DNA from: Bacteroides caecigallinarum
GTDB lineage: Bacteria > Bacteroidota > Bacteroidia > Bacteroidales > Bacteroidaceae
Assembly (NCBI RefSeq): GCF_021530995.1
Contig: NZ_JADYTF010000004.1
Span: 1-61,601, forward strand
DNA length: 61,601 nt
Direction: 5' to 3'
Shown here: piece after piece, positions 1 to 11,222 of the stretch
Numbering within the stretch: position 1 is the first letter of the stretch
Layout: the number at the start of each line of letters is the position of its first letter
Translations under genes and position numbers: made by a program
The notes under the pieces: generated by a model
Database searches by the model: none
The model's input: the letters and a program-made list of their open reading frames with translations, nothing else
Told to the model about the DNA's origin: nothing

Positions 1-2
1 GT

Positions 3-764
3 GAAAAGAGGGAGCGAATAGTACGCAACACAGCAATAAAACCTGGGGTGCTGGAGCTTGCCATAAAGTTACTAAAAGGGAAAGGATGGTCTCCGGAACA
101 AATTTCAGGACATCTGAAAAAAGAGGGGAAACGCATATCTAAGGAACGTATCTATCAGGAAATCAGAAGAAAGCCTGAGCTTTCAAAATATTGTCATCAC
201 CATATGAAATACAGGCGTCACCAGCCTAAGCCATATAAGACAGCAGGAAAAAGCATGATTCCTGATAGGGTATCCATCCATGAAAGACCGGCAGAAGCCA
301 ATGGAAAAAGATTTGGAGACTGGGAGATGGATTTAGTTATTGGAGCAGAGCAAAAAAGTGCAGTTCTTACAATAATTGAACGAAGTAAGAATATGTTTCT
401 ACAAACAAAACTTCCATCCAAGAAACCTGAGGATGTAGAGAAAGCCGTAGTAAGACTTCTGCTCCCCTTCAAAAAACATGTGTATACTATCACAACAGAT
501 AATGGAATTGAATTTCGTAATCACAAGGCTATATGTAAAGCTCTGGATTGTACTGTGTATTTTGCAGATCCATATTGTTCGGGACAAAAAGGGGCAATTG
601 AGAATATGAATAAAATACTTCGGGAATATTTCCCTAAAGGTACAGATTTCAGACAGGTGTCTCAAGCGGAACTGAACAAAGTACAATATCAAATTAATGA
701 TAGACCGCGTAAAAAACTAGGGTTTTCAACCCCCAAAATCGAGTTTTATAAAAGTATTTGCTAA
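3..764 (+). CDS. IS30-family transposase, 5' end outside window
   Basis: Catalyses cut-and-paste or copy-out movement of an IS30-type insertion sequence through a DDE core. The frame is open from base 3, so the gene begins before the window; the GTG at 48 is only an internal codon. Visible motifs are an N-terminal helix-turn-helix region (WSPEQISGHL), the first Asp in GDWEMDLVIG, the second in TDNGIEF, and the Glu in the block GAIENMNKILREYFPKG, which is typical of IS30. The C-terminus looks complete, ending RKKLGFSTPKIEF. The element lies just upstream of the tRNA-Met promoter, in the same direction. Whether it is active cannot be judged because the left end is missing. Confidence 0.92.
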   Translation, partial: EKRERIVRNTAIKPGVLELAIKLLKGKGWSPEQISGHLKKEGKRISKERIYQEIRRKPELSKYCHHHMKYRRHQPKPYKTAGKSMIPDRVSIHERPAEANGKRFGDWEMDLVIGAEQKSAVLTIIERSKNMFLQTKLPSKKPEDVEKAVVRLLLPFKKHVYTITTDNGIEFRNHKAICKALDCTVYFADPYCSGQKGAIENMNKILREYFPKGTDFRQVSQAELNKVQYQINDRPRKKLGFSTPKIEFYKSIC

Positions 765-790
765 TTTTGCACTTGCCACTTGACTCTACA
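765..790 (+). repeat. candidate right end of the IS30 element
   Basis: The bases directly after the transposase stop (TTTTGCACTTGCCACTTGAC and a few more) change abruptly into an A/T-rich leader, as expected where an IS right inverted repeat meets host DNA. The left repeat is outside the window, so the match cannot be confirmed. About 25 bp separate it from the tRNA -33 element, so the insertion narrowly spared that promoter. Confidence 0.35.
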
Positions 791-814
791 AAAATGATTT
801 TTTTTCATGAAAAG

Positions 815-845
815 TTTGCAGAATAAAAAATAAACACTACCTTTG
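815..845 (+). promoter_or_regulatory. Bacteroidales promoter of tRNA-Met
   Basis: TTTG at 815-818 and TACCTTTG at 838-845, spaced 19 bp, fit the Bacteroidales sigma-ABfr consensus (-33 TTTG, -7 TAnnTTTG). The tRNA begins 28 bp after the -7 box. Confidence 0.8.
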
Positions 846-873
846 CATCGCAATCGAAAATAAAGCGATTATC

Positions 874-947
874 GGACTTGTAGCTCAGTTGGTTAGAGCA
901 ACAGACTCATAATCTGGAGGTCCCAGGTTCAAGCCCTGGCTGGTCCA
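874..947 (+). tRNA. tRNA-Met (anticodon CAT)
   Basis: A cloverleaf can be folded. The acceptor 5' strand is GGACTTG, followed by the universal TAGCTCAG at 881-888. The anticodon loop is CTCATAA with CAT at 909-911. The T-arm is CCAGG-TTCAAGC-CCTGG and the discriminator is A at 947. The acceptor stem has one T-T mismatch at the sixth pair. CCA is not encoded, as is common in Bacteroidales. Elongator tRNA-Met is the likely identity; a CAT anticodon could also belong to a lysidine-modified tRNA-Ile. A decayed second copy of its 3' half lies at about 1718-1770. Confidence 0.93.
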
Positions 948-957
948 CTAAGAAAAA

Positions 958-987
958 AGCAGTTACGAATTTCGTGACTGCTTTTTT
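958..987 (+). terminator. tRNA-Met intrinsic terminator
   Basis: The hairpin pairs AGCAGT with ACTGCT and ACGA with TCGT around a very small loop, followed by six T. A near-identical hairpin recurs at 1784-1811 after the tRNA remnant. Confidence 0.85.
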
Positions 988-1039
988 CTGTCCTTGCGTA
1001 AAAAAATCTTATAAATAACATAGTTATGGCATAATTTGC

Positions 1040-1047
1040 TATCTTTG
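1040..1047 (+). promoter_or_regulatory. -7 box for the MntA/HepT pair
   Basis: TATCTTTG matches the TAnnTTTG consensus and lies 20 bp before the ATG of the nucleotidyltransferase gene. Confidence 0.7.
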
Positions 1048-1067
1048 CGTTATAAGGAAGTTGATAT

Positions 1068-1367
1068 ATGGAGCTGATAGAGAACAATATACAGAATATT
1101 GTGGCTTTGTGCAAAAGGTACAAGGTGAGCAAACTGTTTGTGTTTGGTTCTATACTTACTGACCGCTTCAATGAAAATAGTGATGTGGACTTAGTTGTCT
1201 CTTTTAACAAAGCAGAGGTTAGTGATTATTTCGACAATTACTTTGATTTTAAATATTCGTTGGAAGAATTGTTTGGTAGGAAAGTGGACTTGTTGGAAGA
1301 ACAAACTATAAAAAATCCATATCTGAAAAAGAATGTAGACGCAACTAAAGCATTGATATATGGATGA
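1068..1367 (+). CDS. mntA: MNT-domain nucleotidyltransferase antitoxin (MntA-like)
   Basis: A 99-residue minimal nucleotidyltransferase. It shows the exact MNT signature GS-X10-DxD (Gly27-Ser28, then Asp39 and Asp41 in SDVDLVV). In characterised MntA/HepT pairs this enzyme transfers AMP groups onto a tyrosine of the HEPN toxin and so neutralises it; the same role is inferred here. Its 3' end overlaps the next gene by 8 bases, the usual translational coupling of these modules. It has its own TATCTTTG promoter and lies between a functional tRNA-Met and a tRNA remnant, a typical landing place for acquired DNA. Confidence 0.9.
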   Translation: MELIENNIQNIVALCKRYKVSKLFVFGSILTDRFNENSDVDLVVSFNKAEVSDYFDNYFDFKYSLEELFGRKVDLLEEQTIKNPYLKKNVDATKALIYG

Positions 1368-1698
1368 TTTGATTAAGAAGCATTTGCAAGATATTCTTAC
1401 TGCCATTGAAGAAATAGAAAGTTTCTTCGGTGATAAACCTAAGCAGTTTGATGATTTTTATAGTAATCTCTGCTTAAGACGTGCCATTGAGCGTAATATA
1501 GAGATTATAGGAGAAGCTATGAATAGAATCTTAAAGATTGATAGAAGCATATCTATTACAAACTCACGTAAAATTGTTGATGCAAGGAATTATATCATTC
1601 ATGGATATGACAGCTTATCTGTCGATATACTTTGGAGCATGGTTATAAACCACTTGCCAAAACTAAAAAATGAAGTAACAGTTTTATTGTGTAATTAA
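1360..1698 (+). CDS. hepT: HEPN-domain ribonuclease toxin (HepT-like, DUF86)
   Basis: A 112-residue, mostly helical protein of the DUF86/HepT family. The HEPN active-site motif R-X4-H-x-Y is intact: Arg76, His81 and Tyr83 in RNYIIHGY. In known systems the Arg and His form the RNase centre and the Tyr is the residue AMPylated by MntA. The N-terminal region has the conserved helix with LRRAIERNIEIIGEA. It overlaps mntA by 8 bases. The motif is undamaged, so the toxin should be active and controlled by the upstream gene. Confidence 0.9.
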   Translation: MDDLIKKHLQDILTAIEEIESFFGDKPKQFDDFYSNLCLRRAIERNIEIIGEAMNRILKIDRSISITNSRKIVDARNYIIHGYDSLSVDILWSMVINHLPKLKNEVTVLLCN

Positions 1699-1717
1699 TA
1701 GGGATTCTGTTTATAAA

Positions 1718-1830
1718 AGAATAACAGATTTATAATTTGGAGGTTCCAGGTTCAAGCCTTGGCTGTTCCATAAAGAATATTTAGGCAGTTACGAATTTCG
1801 TAGCTGCTTTTTTTGTCCCCTTGCGTGAGC
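1718..1830 (+). repeat. degenerate second copy of tRNA-Met 3' half plus terminator
   Basis: Bases 1718-1770 align with the anticodon-to-acceptor part of the tRNA-Met gene (shared GGTTCCAGGTTCAAGCC-like T-arm) but with substitutions. The anticodon position reads TAT and no 5' half of the cloverleaf can be recognised. The following hairpin at 1784-1811 (GCAGTTACGAATTTCGTAGC plus T-tract) and the downstream GTCC..CTTGCGT also repeat the sequence after the real tRNA (958-1000). The region 1699-1830 is thus a direct repeat of about 897-1000. Confidence 0.85.
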
Positions 1831-1900
1831 AATGTCAAACTTTTCTAAATGGATTTGTAGAATATTTTCTATATTGTAATTGAATTATAAAAGATTTTAT

Positions 1901-1908
1901 TAAATTTG
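1901..1908 (+). promoter_or_regulatory. -7 box of the N-glycan operon
   Basis: TAAATTTG fits TAnnTTTG, with TTG candidates near 1874 and 1880 for -33. The leader to the GH29 ATG is about 130 nt. The bases from 1830 to 2041 otherwise show only A/T-rich sequence without a recognisable structure. Confidence 0.6.
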
Positions 1909-2041
1909 CAGTCAATAGAATATTTTTTGATGTTAAGATAAAATACTTGTTTAACCTTATGTGTGAGCTGTTTGGATATCATGTATTCCTATGCGGCTTT
2001 TCAGAGTGAATTGTTTTACTTTTTAATATTTAATAATCAAT

Positions 2042-3391
2042 ATGCTTAACAAACAAATCGTAGCTTTGTGTATAGCTTATTGTTGTGCGTCTGTACCTGT
2101 TATGAGTCAGACACCGGAAAAATCACAGCAGGATGCTATGAAAGAAAAAAGAATGGAGTGGTTCTCAAATGCCAAGTTGGGTATTTTCATTCATTGGGGT
2201 ATTTATTCAGTGAAGGGGGTTTCCGAAAGCTGGTCTTTCTTCAATAAATACCTGCCATATGAGGAGTACATTAGTCAAAAAGATGGGTTTACAGCCTCTA
2301 ATTATGATCCTAAGGCTTGGGTGGATTTGATTAAAGAAAGTGGAGCTCGCTATACTGTTATTACGACGAAACATCATGATGGAATGGCTTTGTGGGATAC
2401 AAAAGCGGGTGAACTTAGTACTGTTAAATGTACGCCGGCTAAAAGAGATTTAATAAGTCCTTTTGTTGACGAAGTCCGTAAGCAAGGATTGAAATTGGGA
2501 TTCTATTACTCATTGTTGGACTGGTCGCATCCCGATTATCCGAATATGACACGCACTGAGGTGCGTTATAAGAATGATCCTCAACGTTGGAAACGTTTCG
2601 TAGATTTTAATAAGGCACAATTGACAGAGTTGAATAAAACCTGGAAACCTGACCTGTATTGGTTCGATGGTGACTGGGAACAGACTGCTGAGGCATGGGA
2701 CTCTAAAGGTATTGTGGATTTGCTGCGCTCTGACAATAAGAACGTAATTATCAACTCTCGTATTCAGGGATATGGTGATTATGCAACACCCGAACAGGGA
2801 GTGCCTATTGTACGTCCTGAAGATAAATATTGGGAATTGTGTATGACAATGAATGATTCCTGGGGTTATCAGCATACTGATACCAACTATAAGTCACCTT
2901 ATATATTATTGCGTACTTTTGTGGATTGTCTTAGTATGGGAGGAAATCTGTTGCTGGATATCGGACCTAAAGAGGATGGCACAATTCCTGAAGAGCAGGT
3001 GGCTATCCTGAAAGAGTTTGGACGTTGGACCCAAAAACACAAGGAGGCTGTTTATGATACTCGTGCGGGTATTCCGACAGAACATTTCCAGGGATATACA
3101 ACTTTGAATAAAGGTGGTGATATCTTGTATCTGTACTTGCCTTACAAACCTAACGGACCTATTGAAGTAAAAGGCCTGATGAATAAAGTCAACCGTGTAT
3201 GGGTGGTAGGTAATGGCGCCATGCTATCTTATAAGGTATATAATAAGAACTATTGGAGTGAGGTGCCCGGTAATCTATATATTGATGTTCCAGATCATGT
3301 GCTTGATTCACAAATTACGGTAGTAGCCGTATTATTGGACGGACCGATAAAATTGTATCGTGGAGCTGGACAGGTAATTGAGAGTAACTAA
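2042..3391 (+). CDS. GH29 alpha-L-fucosidase
   Basis: A secreted or periplasmic 449-residue GH29 enzyme that removes alpha-linked L-fucose. It begins with a signal peptide (about residues 1-22). The catalytic barrel follows, with IHWG near residue 50, TTKHHDGMALWD at 108-119 and the nucleophile motif WFDGDW, where Asp209 is the probable nucleophile. The C-terminal part (after about 345) is a beta-sandwich as in other GH29 proteins. It is first in a tightly spaced operon with a PNGase F-like amidase and GH2 galactosidase, so core or antennal fucose of N-glycans is the inferred substrate. Linkage specificity cannot be read from the sequence. Confidence 0.92.
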   Translation: MLNKQIVALCIAYCCASVPVMSQTPEKSQQDAMKEKRMEWFSNAKLGIFIHWGIYSVKGVSESWSFFNKYLPYEEYISQKDGFTASNYDPKAWVDLIKESGARYTVITTKHHDGMALWDTKAGELSTVKCTPAKRDLISPFVDEVRKQGLKLGFYYSLLDWSHPDYPNMTRTEVRYKNDPQRWKRFVDFNKAQLTELNKTWKPDLYWFDGDWEQTAEAWDSKGIVDLLRSDNKNVIINSRIQGYGDYATPEQGVPIVRPEDKYWELCMTMNDSWGYQHTDTNYKSPYILLRTFVDCLSMGGNLLLDIGPKEDGTIPEEQVAILKEFGRWTQKHKEAVYDTRAGIPTEHFQGYTTLNKGGDILYLYLPYKPNGPIEVKGLMNKVNRVWVVGNGAMLSYKVYNKNYWSEVPGNLYIDVPDHVLDSQITVVAVLLDGPIKLYRGAGQVIESN

Positions 3392-3406
3392 TTTAAAGAA
3401 ACGATT

Positions 3407-5455
3407 ATGAAGAAACAATTAATAGGCAGTTTGTTTGCACTTGCAATGGCAGGACAGTTATGGGGGCAGGGATTATATGAGAAGTATGAGCGTATGCTTA
3501 CACTTCCTGAAGGTTATGTGTGCTATCGTGTGGATGGAAAAATCAAGATAGATGGAAAATTGAATGAAACGGATTGGCAAAAAACGCAATTTACGTCTTC
3601 TTTTGTAGATATAAGTGGGGAAGGATTTGCCAAACCTTGTTATGATACTTCTGCTAAGATGTTATGGGATGATAATTATCTTTATGTAGGAGCTATCTTA
3701 CAGGAAGATGACATCAAGGCAAAGCTTAATCAGAGAGACACGATTATCTATTATGACAATGACTTTGAGGTATTTCTGGATCCGGATGGTGACGGACAGA
3801 ATTATTTTGAGATAGAAACCAATGCAAAGGGAGTTATTTTTGACCTTATGCTGGATAAACCTTACCGTTCAGGAGGTAATTTTATGATTCAGTGGGATTG
3901 CCCGGGGCTTCAGTTGGCTATTCATCGTGAAGGAACTCTGAATAAGTCGAAAGACAAGGACAAGCAGTGGAGTGTGGAGATGGCAATTCCTCATAAGGCA
4001 TTGACTGTGAATTTCTCCAATCCGGCTCAGGTAGGAAACTACTGGCGTATAAACTTCTCGCGTGTGCAGTGGTTGAAGCCCGGACAGCGTGAAGAAAATT
4101 GGGTGTGGATGCCTACAGGACGGATTGATATGCACATGCCTGACAGATGGGGATTCCTGTATCTTTCTGATAAGGTGGTTGGCGAAGGTACCGACACATT
4201 TAAGTATCCATACAATATGGCCGCTTACAAGTTACTTTGGGCCATGTTCTATGCGCAATTGGATAATTATGCAAAAGAGAAAAACTACATCCGTGCGAAA
4301 GAGAACTTCTTCCTGACCGAGGCGGAACTGAAAGACTTGCCTGCTGGTTCTGAAATATTGGTTGAGGCTACTCAGCGTACATTCTGTATGTCGGTAAGTG
4401 TGCCAGAAGAGAAAGTACGTTATGTGGTAGATCATAATGGGCGTTTTACTCGTGAGGCAATTACTCCTCGTCAGGTAAAGAATTGGGTATGGATGCGTAT
4501 TAACAAGGAAAAGGGTGATGAATATTATAAGAAATACTTTGCCCTTATGAAGGAATGTGGCATCAGCGGAGTGATGTTTGAAGGTTATGATGAGGATACT
4601 TACAGGATGTGTAAGGAGGCGGGTCTGGAAGCGCATTACTGGAAGTGGACAATGAACAGAAGAGAGGTTCGTGATACTCATCCTGAATGGTTTGCCGTGA
4701 ACCGTAAAGGTGAGTCAGGTTATGATAAGCCTGCTTATGTGGACTATTACCGCTTTTTATGTCCTAATCATGAAGGTGTGGCTGAATATCTGGCTGCTGA
4801 TTACCTGAAAGAGGCAAATCTGCCTTATGTAGATGGGGTACATCTTGATTATGTGCGTTTCCCAGATGTGGTGCTTCCTGTAAGTTTGTGGAAAAACTAC
4901 GGAATTGAGCAGACGTCTGAATTACCGGAATATGATTATTGTTATTGTGATGTTTGCCGTAAGATGTTCAAGGAAAAGACTGGAAAAGACCCGTTGGAAT
5001 TGAAATATCCTATGGAAGATCAATCGTGGATTAATTTCCGTCTTGATGCTATTACACGTGTGGTAGATAAGATTACGCAAACCATCAAGGCAGATGGAAA
5101 ACGTATTTCAGCAGCAGTATTCCCAGGTCCTTCTATGGCTCGCAAGATGGTACGTCAGGATTGGGGAGAGTGGTCGCTCGATGCTTATTTCCCAATGATT
5201 TACAATGGATTCTATTATGAAGGTCCAGAGTGGATTGGACGTTCAGTGAAAGAAAGTGTGCAGACTATCAATGGTAGGGCAAAAATTTATGCCGGTCTGA
5301 TGTTCCCTGATATTAAAGATACCTTCGAGGAAGCATTGGATGAGGCTTTCAATAATGGAGCCTCAGGTGTTTCATTCTTTGATGGTCCGGATGAAGAGTA
5401 TCTCTATAAGTTTAAAGTTTATTTGGATAAAAGAGGTTTTGAAGTAGCAAAATAA
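3407..5455 (+). CDS. CBM9-like domain fused to GHL10-like putative glycoside hydrolase
   Basis: A 682-residue exported protein (signal peptide about residues 1-20, LWGQ). Residues about 35-250 resemble family 9 carbohydrate-binding or DOMON-like sandwiches (start IDGKLNETDW; DNDFEVFLDPDGDGQNYFE). The C-terminal half is a TIM-barrel-like region of the family-10-like (GHL10) group, with VDGVHLDYVRFPD and a CxxC pair (YCYCDVCRKMF). It begins 15 bp after the fucosidase stop and ends 12 bp before the next gene. Its reaction is unknown; its place between a fucosidase and a PNGase suggests a glycosidase for an N-glycan component. The Asp of HLDYVRFPD is a candidate catalytic residue. Confidence 0.75.
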   Translation: MKKQLIGSLFALAMAGQLWGQGLYEKYERMLTLPEGYVCYRVDGKIKIDGKLNETDWQKTQFTSSFVDISGEGFAKPCYDTSAKMLWDDNYLYVGAILQEDDIKAKLNQRDTIIYYDNDFEVFLDPDGDGQNYFEIETNAKGVIFDLMLDKPYRSGGNFMIQWDCPGLQLAIHREGTLNKSKDKDKQWSVEMAIPHKALTVNFSNPAQVGNYWRINFSRVQWLKPGQREENWVWMPTGRIDMHMPDRWGFLYLSDKVVGEGTDTFKYPYNMAAYKLLWAMFYAQLDNYAKEKNYIRAKENFFLTEAELKDLPAGSEILVEATQRTFCMSVSVPEEKVRYVVDHNGRFTREAITPRQVKNWVWMRINKEKGDEYYKKYFALMKECGISGVMFEGYDEDTYRMCKEAGLEAHYWKWTMNRREVRDTHPEWFAVNRKGESGYDKPAYVDYYRFLCPNHEGVAEYLAADYLKEANLPYVDGVHLDYVRFPDVVLPVSLWKNYGIEQTSELPEYDYCYCDVCRKMFKEKTGKDPLELKYPMEDQSWINFRLDAITRVVDKITQTIKADGKRISAAVFPGPSMARKMVRQDWGEWSLDAYFPMIYNGFYYEGPEWIGRSVKESVQTINGRAKIYAGLMFPDIKDTFEEALDEAFNNGASGVSFFDGPDEEYLYKFKVYLDKRGFEVAK

Positions 5456-5467
5456 TAAATTGAGTGT

Positions 5468-6712
5468 ATGAAGATAATCAGTATGTTTGTTTCCTTGTTC
5501 GTGGCGTTGAATGTATTTGCTACAGGACATAAGGAATTTCCAGCAAAAGGAGATTTTAACTTGACGGTGTTTGATAAGGAGAATATACGTTTCGTTCCGG
5601 ATACGTATGCAGGGTATTCTGAAGCCGGGGCTGATGGTGTAATCCATTTGGTGAACGGCCGTATTATATTGAAGAAGATTCAGGTGCCTGATTACCAGCG
5701 TGATGTGACGGTCAGTCTGAAGATTACAGTAGCTTCCAATGGAGACCGTTGGGATAAGTCCGGCTCTTGTTTTGTGCTTCCCAAAAATTCGGCTGTGAAT
5801 CTGTTGAGTATCGCACAGGGAAAGAAAAAATTTCCTGAGATTGATAGCCTGAAATTAGAAAATATGATTGGAATAGTACCCGGAAAGGATTATTTGCCTA
5901 CGATAGAACTGATGCGTTTTATGACTCCTTTCGGGGTGGGGTATTACAGTGAAGACGATGATTCTTTATCCAGCAGACGTAGACCTGTCTATATTCCAAA
6001 ATGGGAGAAATGTGTGCAATGGGAACAGGATATCACTGATTTATATTCCGCACTTAAAGGTGAGGTGTATGTAGGTATCTTTATTGACACTTGGACAAAA
6101 GAAGGCTACGTGGCCAGTATGGATTTGAAAATTAAGGAAACCCCAGTTGCATGTGAAAAGCTTGTACGCCGCCATGTGGAACCGTTGATGAATACTGTAT
6201 ATTATATAGGTCAGTCTTATCCGGATATTTTTGCCCGTAAGTCTGTTTCTACAGATTTTGTTCTTCCAAAGAATGCTAAGAATGTTCGTTTGAAATACAT
6301 AGTAACTGGGCATGGAGGCCATTCCGGAGGTGATGAATTTGTACAGAAACGTAATATCCTTTCTGTGGACGGAAAAGAGGTTTATAGTTTTATTCCTTGG
6401 AGAGACGATTGTGCTTCTTTCCGCCGTTTTAATCCTGCTACAGGTGTATGGCTTATCAAACGTCTGGCGGCTTATATAAGCGAGGAAGGTTACAAGGTAA
6501 AGGAAGTGGAGGAACCATTGGCTTCTTCAGACTTGTCACGTTCCAATTGGTGTCCTGGGTCGGATGTGTTACCGGAGGTGGTTGAACTGCCGGATTTACA
6601 ACTTGGGAAGCATACTTTTACTGTCAGCATACCTGAAGCACAGCCTGTGAATAAAGATGAACTGAACCATTGGCTGGTGTCCGCCTATCTGGTATGGGAT
6701 GTAATAAAATAG
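5468..6712 (+). CDS. PNGase F-like peptide-N-glycanase
   Basis: Predicted to hydrolyse the GlcNAc-Asn bond of N-glycoproteins. A signal peptide (about 1-19) is followed by two PNGase F-type jelly-roll halves. Comparison from memory with Elizabethkingia PNGase F aligns Asp96 (GDRWDKSG) with catalytic Asp60, Glu290 (GGDEF) with Glu206 and Asp207 (FIDTWTKEG) with Glu118, and matches FMTPFGVGY, the [10 protein letters not shown] region and NWCPGSDV. The Glu118 position is thus a conservative Asp. About 40 residues are inserted between the Asp96 strand and FMTPFG, and 414 residues is longer than PNGase F (about 354 with its leader). It lies in an operon with fucosidase and galactosidase, which fits N-glycan release. 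Confidence 0.82.
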   Translation: MKIISMFVSLFVALNVFATGHKEFPAKGDFNLTVFDKENIRFVPDTYAGYSEAGADGVIHLVNGRIILKKIQVPDYQRDVTVSLKITVASNGDRWDKSGSCFVLPKNSAVNLLSIAQGKKKFPEIDSLKLENMIGIVPGKDYLPTIELMRFMTPFGVGYYSEDDDSLSSRRRPVYIPKWEKCVQWEQDITDLYSALKGEVYVGIFIDTWTKEGYVASMDLKIKETPVACEKLVRRHVEPLMNTVYYIGQSYPDIFARKSVSTDFVLPKNAKNVRLKYIVTGHGGHSGGDEFVQKRNILSVDGKEVYSFIPWRDDCASFRRFNPATGVWLIKRLAAYISEEGYKVKEVEEPLASSDLSRSNWCPGSDVLPEVVELPDLQLGKHTFTVSIPEAQPVNKDELNHWLVSAYLVWDVIK

Positions 6713-10066
<3,354 letters not shown>

Positions 10067-10085
10067 ATTATAATTAAGTAATAAT

Positions 10086-11222
10086 ATGGCAGCCATTAAA
10101 ACCTGTATTATAGGTCTGGGCTATAGAGGAAAAAGACTGTTGACTCTTTTATCTTCTATAGATGATTTTGATATCGTATCAGTCTTTGATCCATGCGTTG
10201 ATGAAGACATAAGTATGAAATACAACTCTTTTTCGAATGGAAAAGATGATTACAGGAATATGATATTGCAATGTTCCCCCGACCTTGTTATTATAGCCTC
10301 TCCATGGGAGTACCATGTAGAACAGGCTGTGTTTGCGGTTTTGAATGGCTGTCATGTTGCTTTGGAAATAAAAGGAGGTTTGTATATAGATGAATATAAA
10401 CCTTTACTGGAGGCTGCCATTGAGAAAGGAAGAAACATTTATCCATTGGAAAATACTGTGTTCATGAGAGAACACATGTCAATGCTCAACCTGATAAACT
10501 CCGGAGTGTTGGGGAAAATTGTTGCCGTGAAAGGTGGATACAGACACGACCTGAGGAAAATACTTTTAAATGAGGATGGGGAAATAGGCAGAAATCCCGG
10601 TACGGAAGGAATATGGAGAGGCAGATTTTATCTAAAGGATAATGCGGATATATATCCTACGCATGGATTGGCACCAATATGTCTGTTTTCAGGAATTGGC
10701 CGGACTGATAAAATCACAGAGCTGGTCTCGTTTGCTTCTGCATCGCATGGCATATCCGAATATATAAATCGTTGCGGAGGAAATGCAGGTCAGAAAATAA
10801 CTATGGGAGACGTGATAGTGACACAGATGCTCACCGAAAAAGGAACTCTTGTTACATTAACCCACGATACAACATTGCCCAGACCGAGAAGCCTGGATAT
10901 AGAAGTTCAGGGAAGCAAAGGTATATGGAGAGGGGAGTTCAGAAAAATATATATTGAAAACGTATCTCCATACGAGACGTGGGAAGACGACGCCGTATAT
11001 ATCGACAGATTCGAACATGAAGCATGGAAGAAATGGGGGAAAGATGCTGTAATCATAGATGAACATCACAAGGGAATGGATTATATAATGCTGAAATACT
11101 TGGCGGAAGATATAAAAGGGAAAGAAATATATCCGATAAATATCAGTGACTTGGCTCTGTGGACATCTGTGACTCCTCTGTCAAAAACGTCAATAGCGGA
11201 GGGACGTATTGTCTTTTCTTAA
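10086..11222 (+). CDS. Gfo/Idh/MocA-family oxidoreductase, GH109-like
   Basis: A 378-residue NAD(P)-binding protein without a signal peptide. The Rossmann nucleotide loop is IIGLGYRGKR near residues 8-17. The usual EKP motif is replaced by EIKG (in VALEIKGGLY), and the C-terminal sheet domain contains YPTHGLAPI, which resembles the active-site block of GH109 NAD-dependent N-acetylgalactosaminidases. It could be a sugar dehydrogenase or a redox-type glycosidase acting in the cytoplasm on products of the upstream enzymes. It ends in a convergent overlap of 33 bp with the MATE gene. Family assignment is firm, the reaction is not. Confidence 0.8.
   Translation: MAAIKTCIIGLGYRGKRLLTLLSSIDDFDIVSVFDPCVDEDISMKYNSFSNGKDDYRNMILQCSPDLVIIASPWEYHVEQAVFAVLNGCHVALEIKGGLYIDEYKPLLEAAIEKGRNIYPLENTVFMREHMSMLNLINSGVLGKIVAVKGGYRHDLRKILLNEDGEIGRNPGTEGIWRGRFYLKDNADIYPTHGLAPICLFSGIGRTDKITELVSFASASHGISEYINRCGGNAGQKITMGDVIVTQMLTEKGTLVTLTHDTTLPRPRSLDIEVQGSKGIWRGEFRKIYIENVSPYETWEDDAVYIDRFEHEAWKKWGKDAVIIDEHHKGMDYIMLKYLAEDIKGKEIYPINISDLALWTSVTPLSKTSIAEGRIVFS

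Noticed and set aside
1718-1770. Second tRNA gene after hepT
   Set aside because: The T-arm and acceptor 3' strand are recognisable but no matching 5' half, D-arm or intact anticodon stem was found, so it is a remnant.
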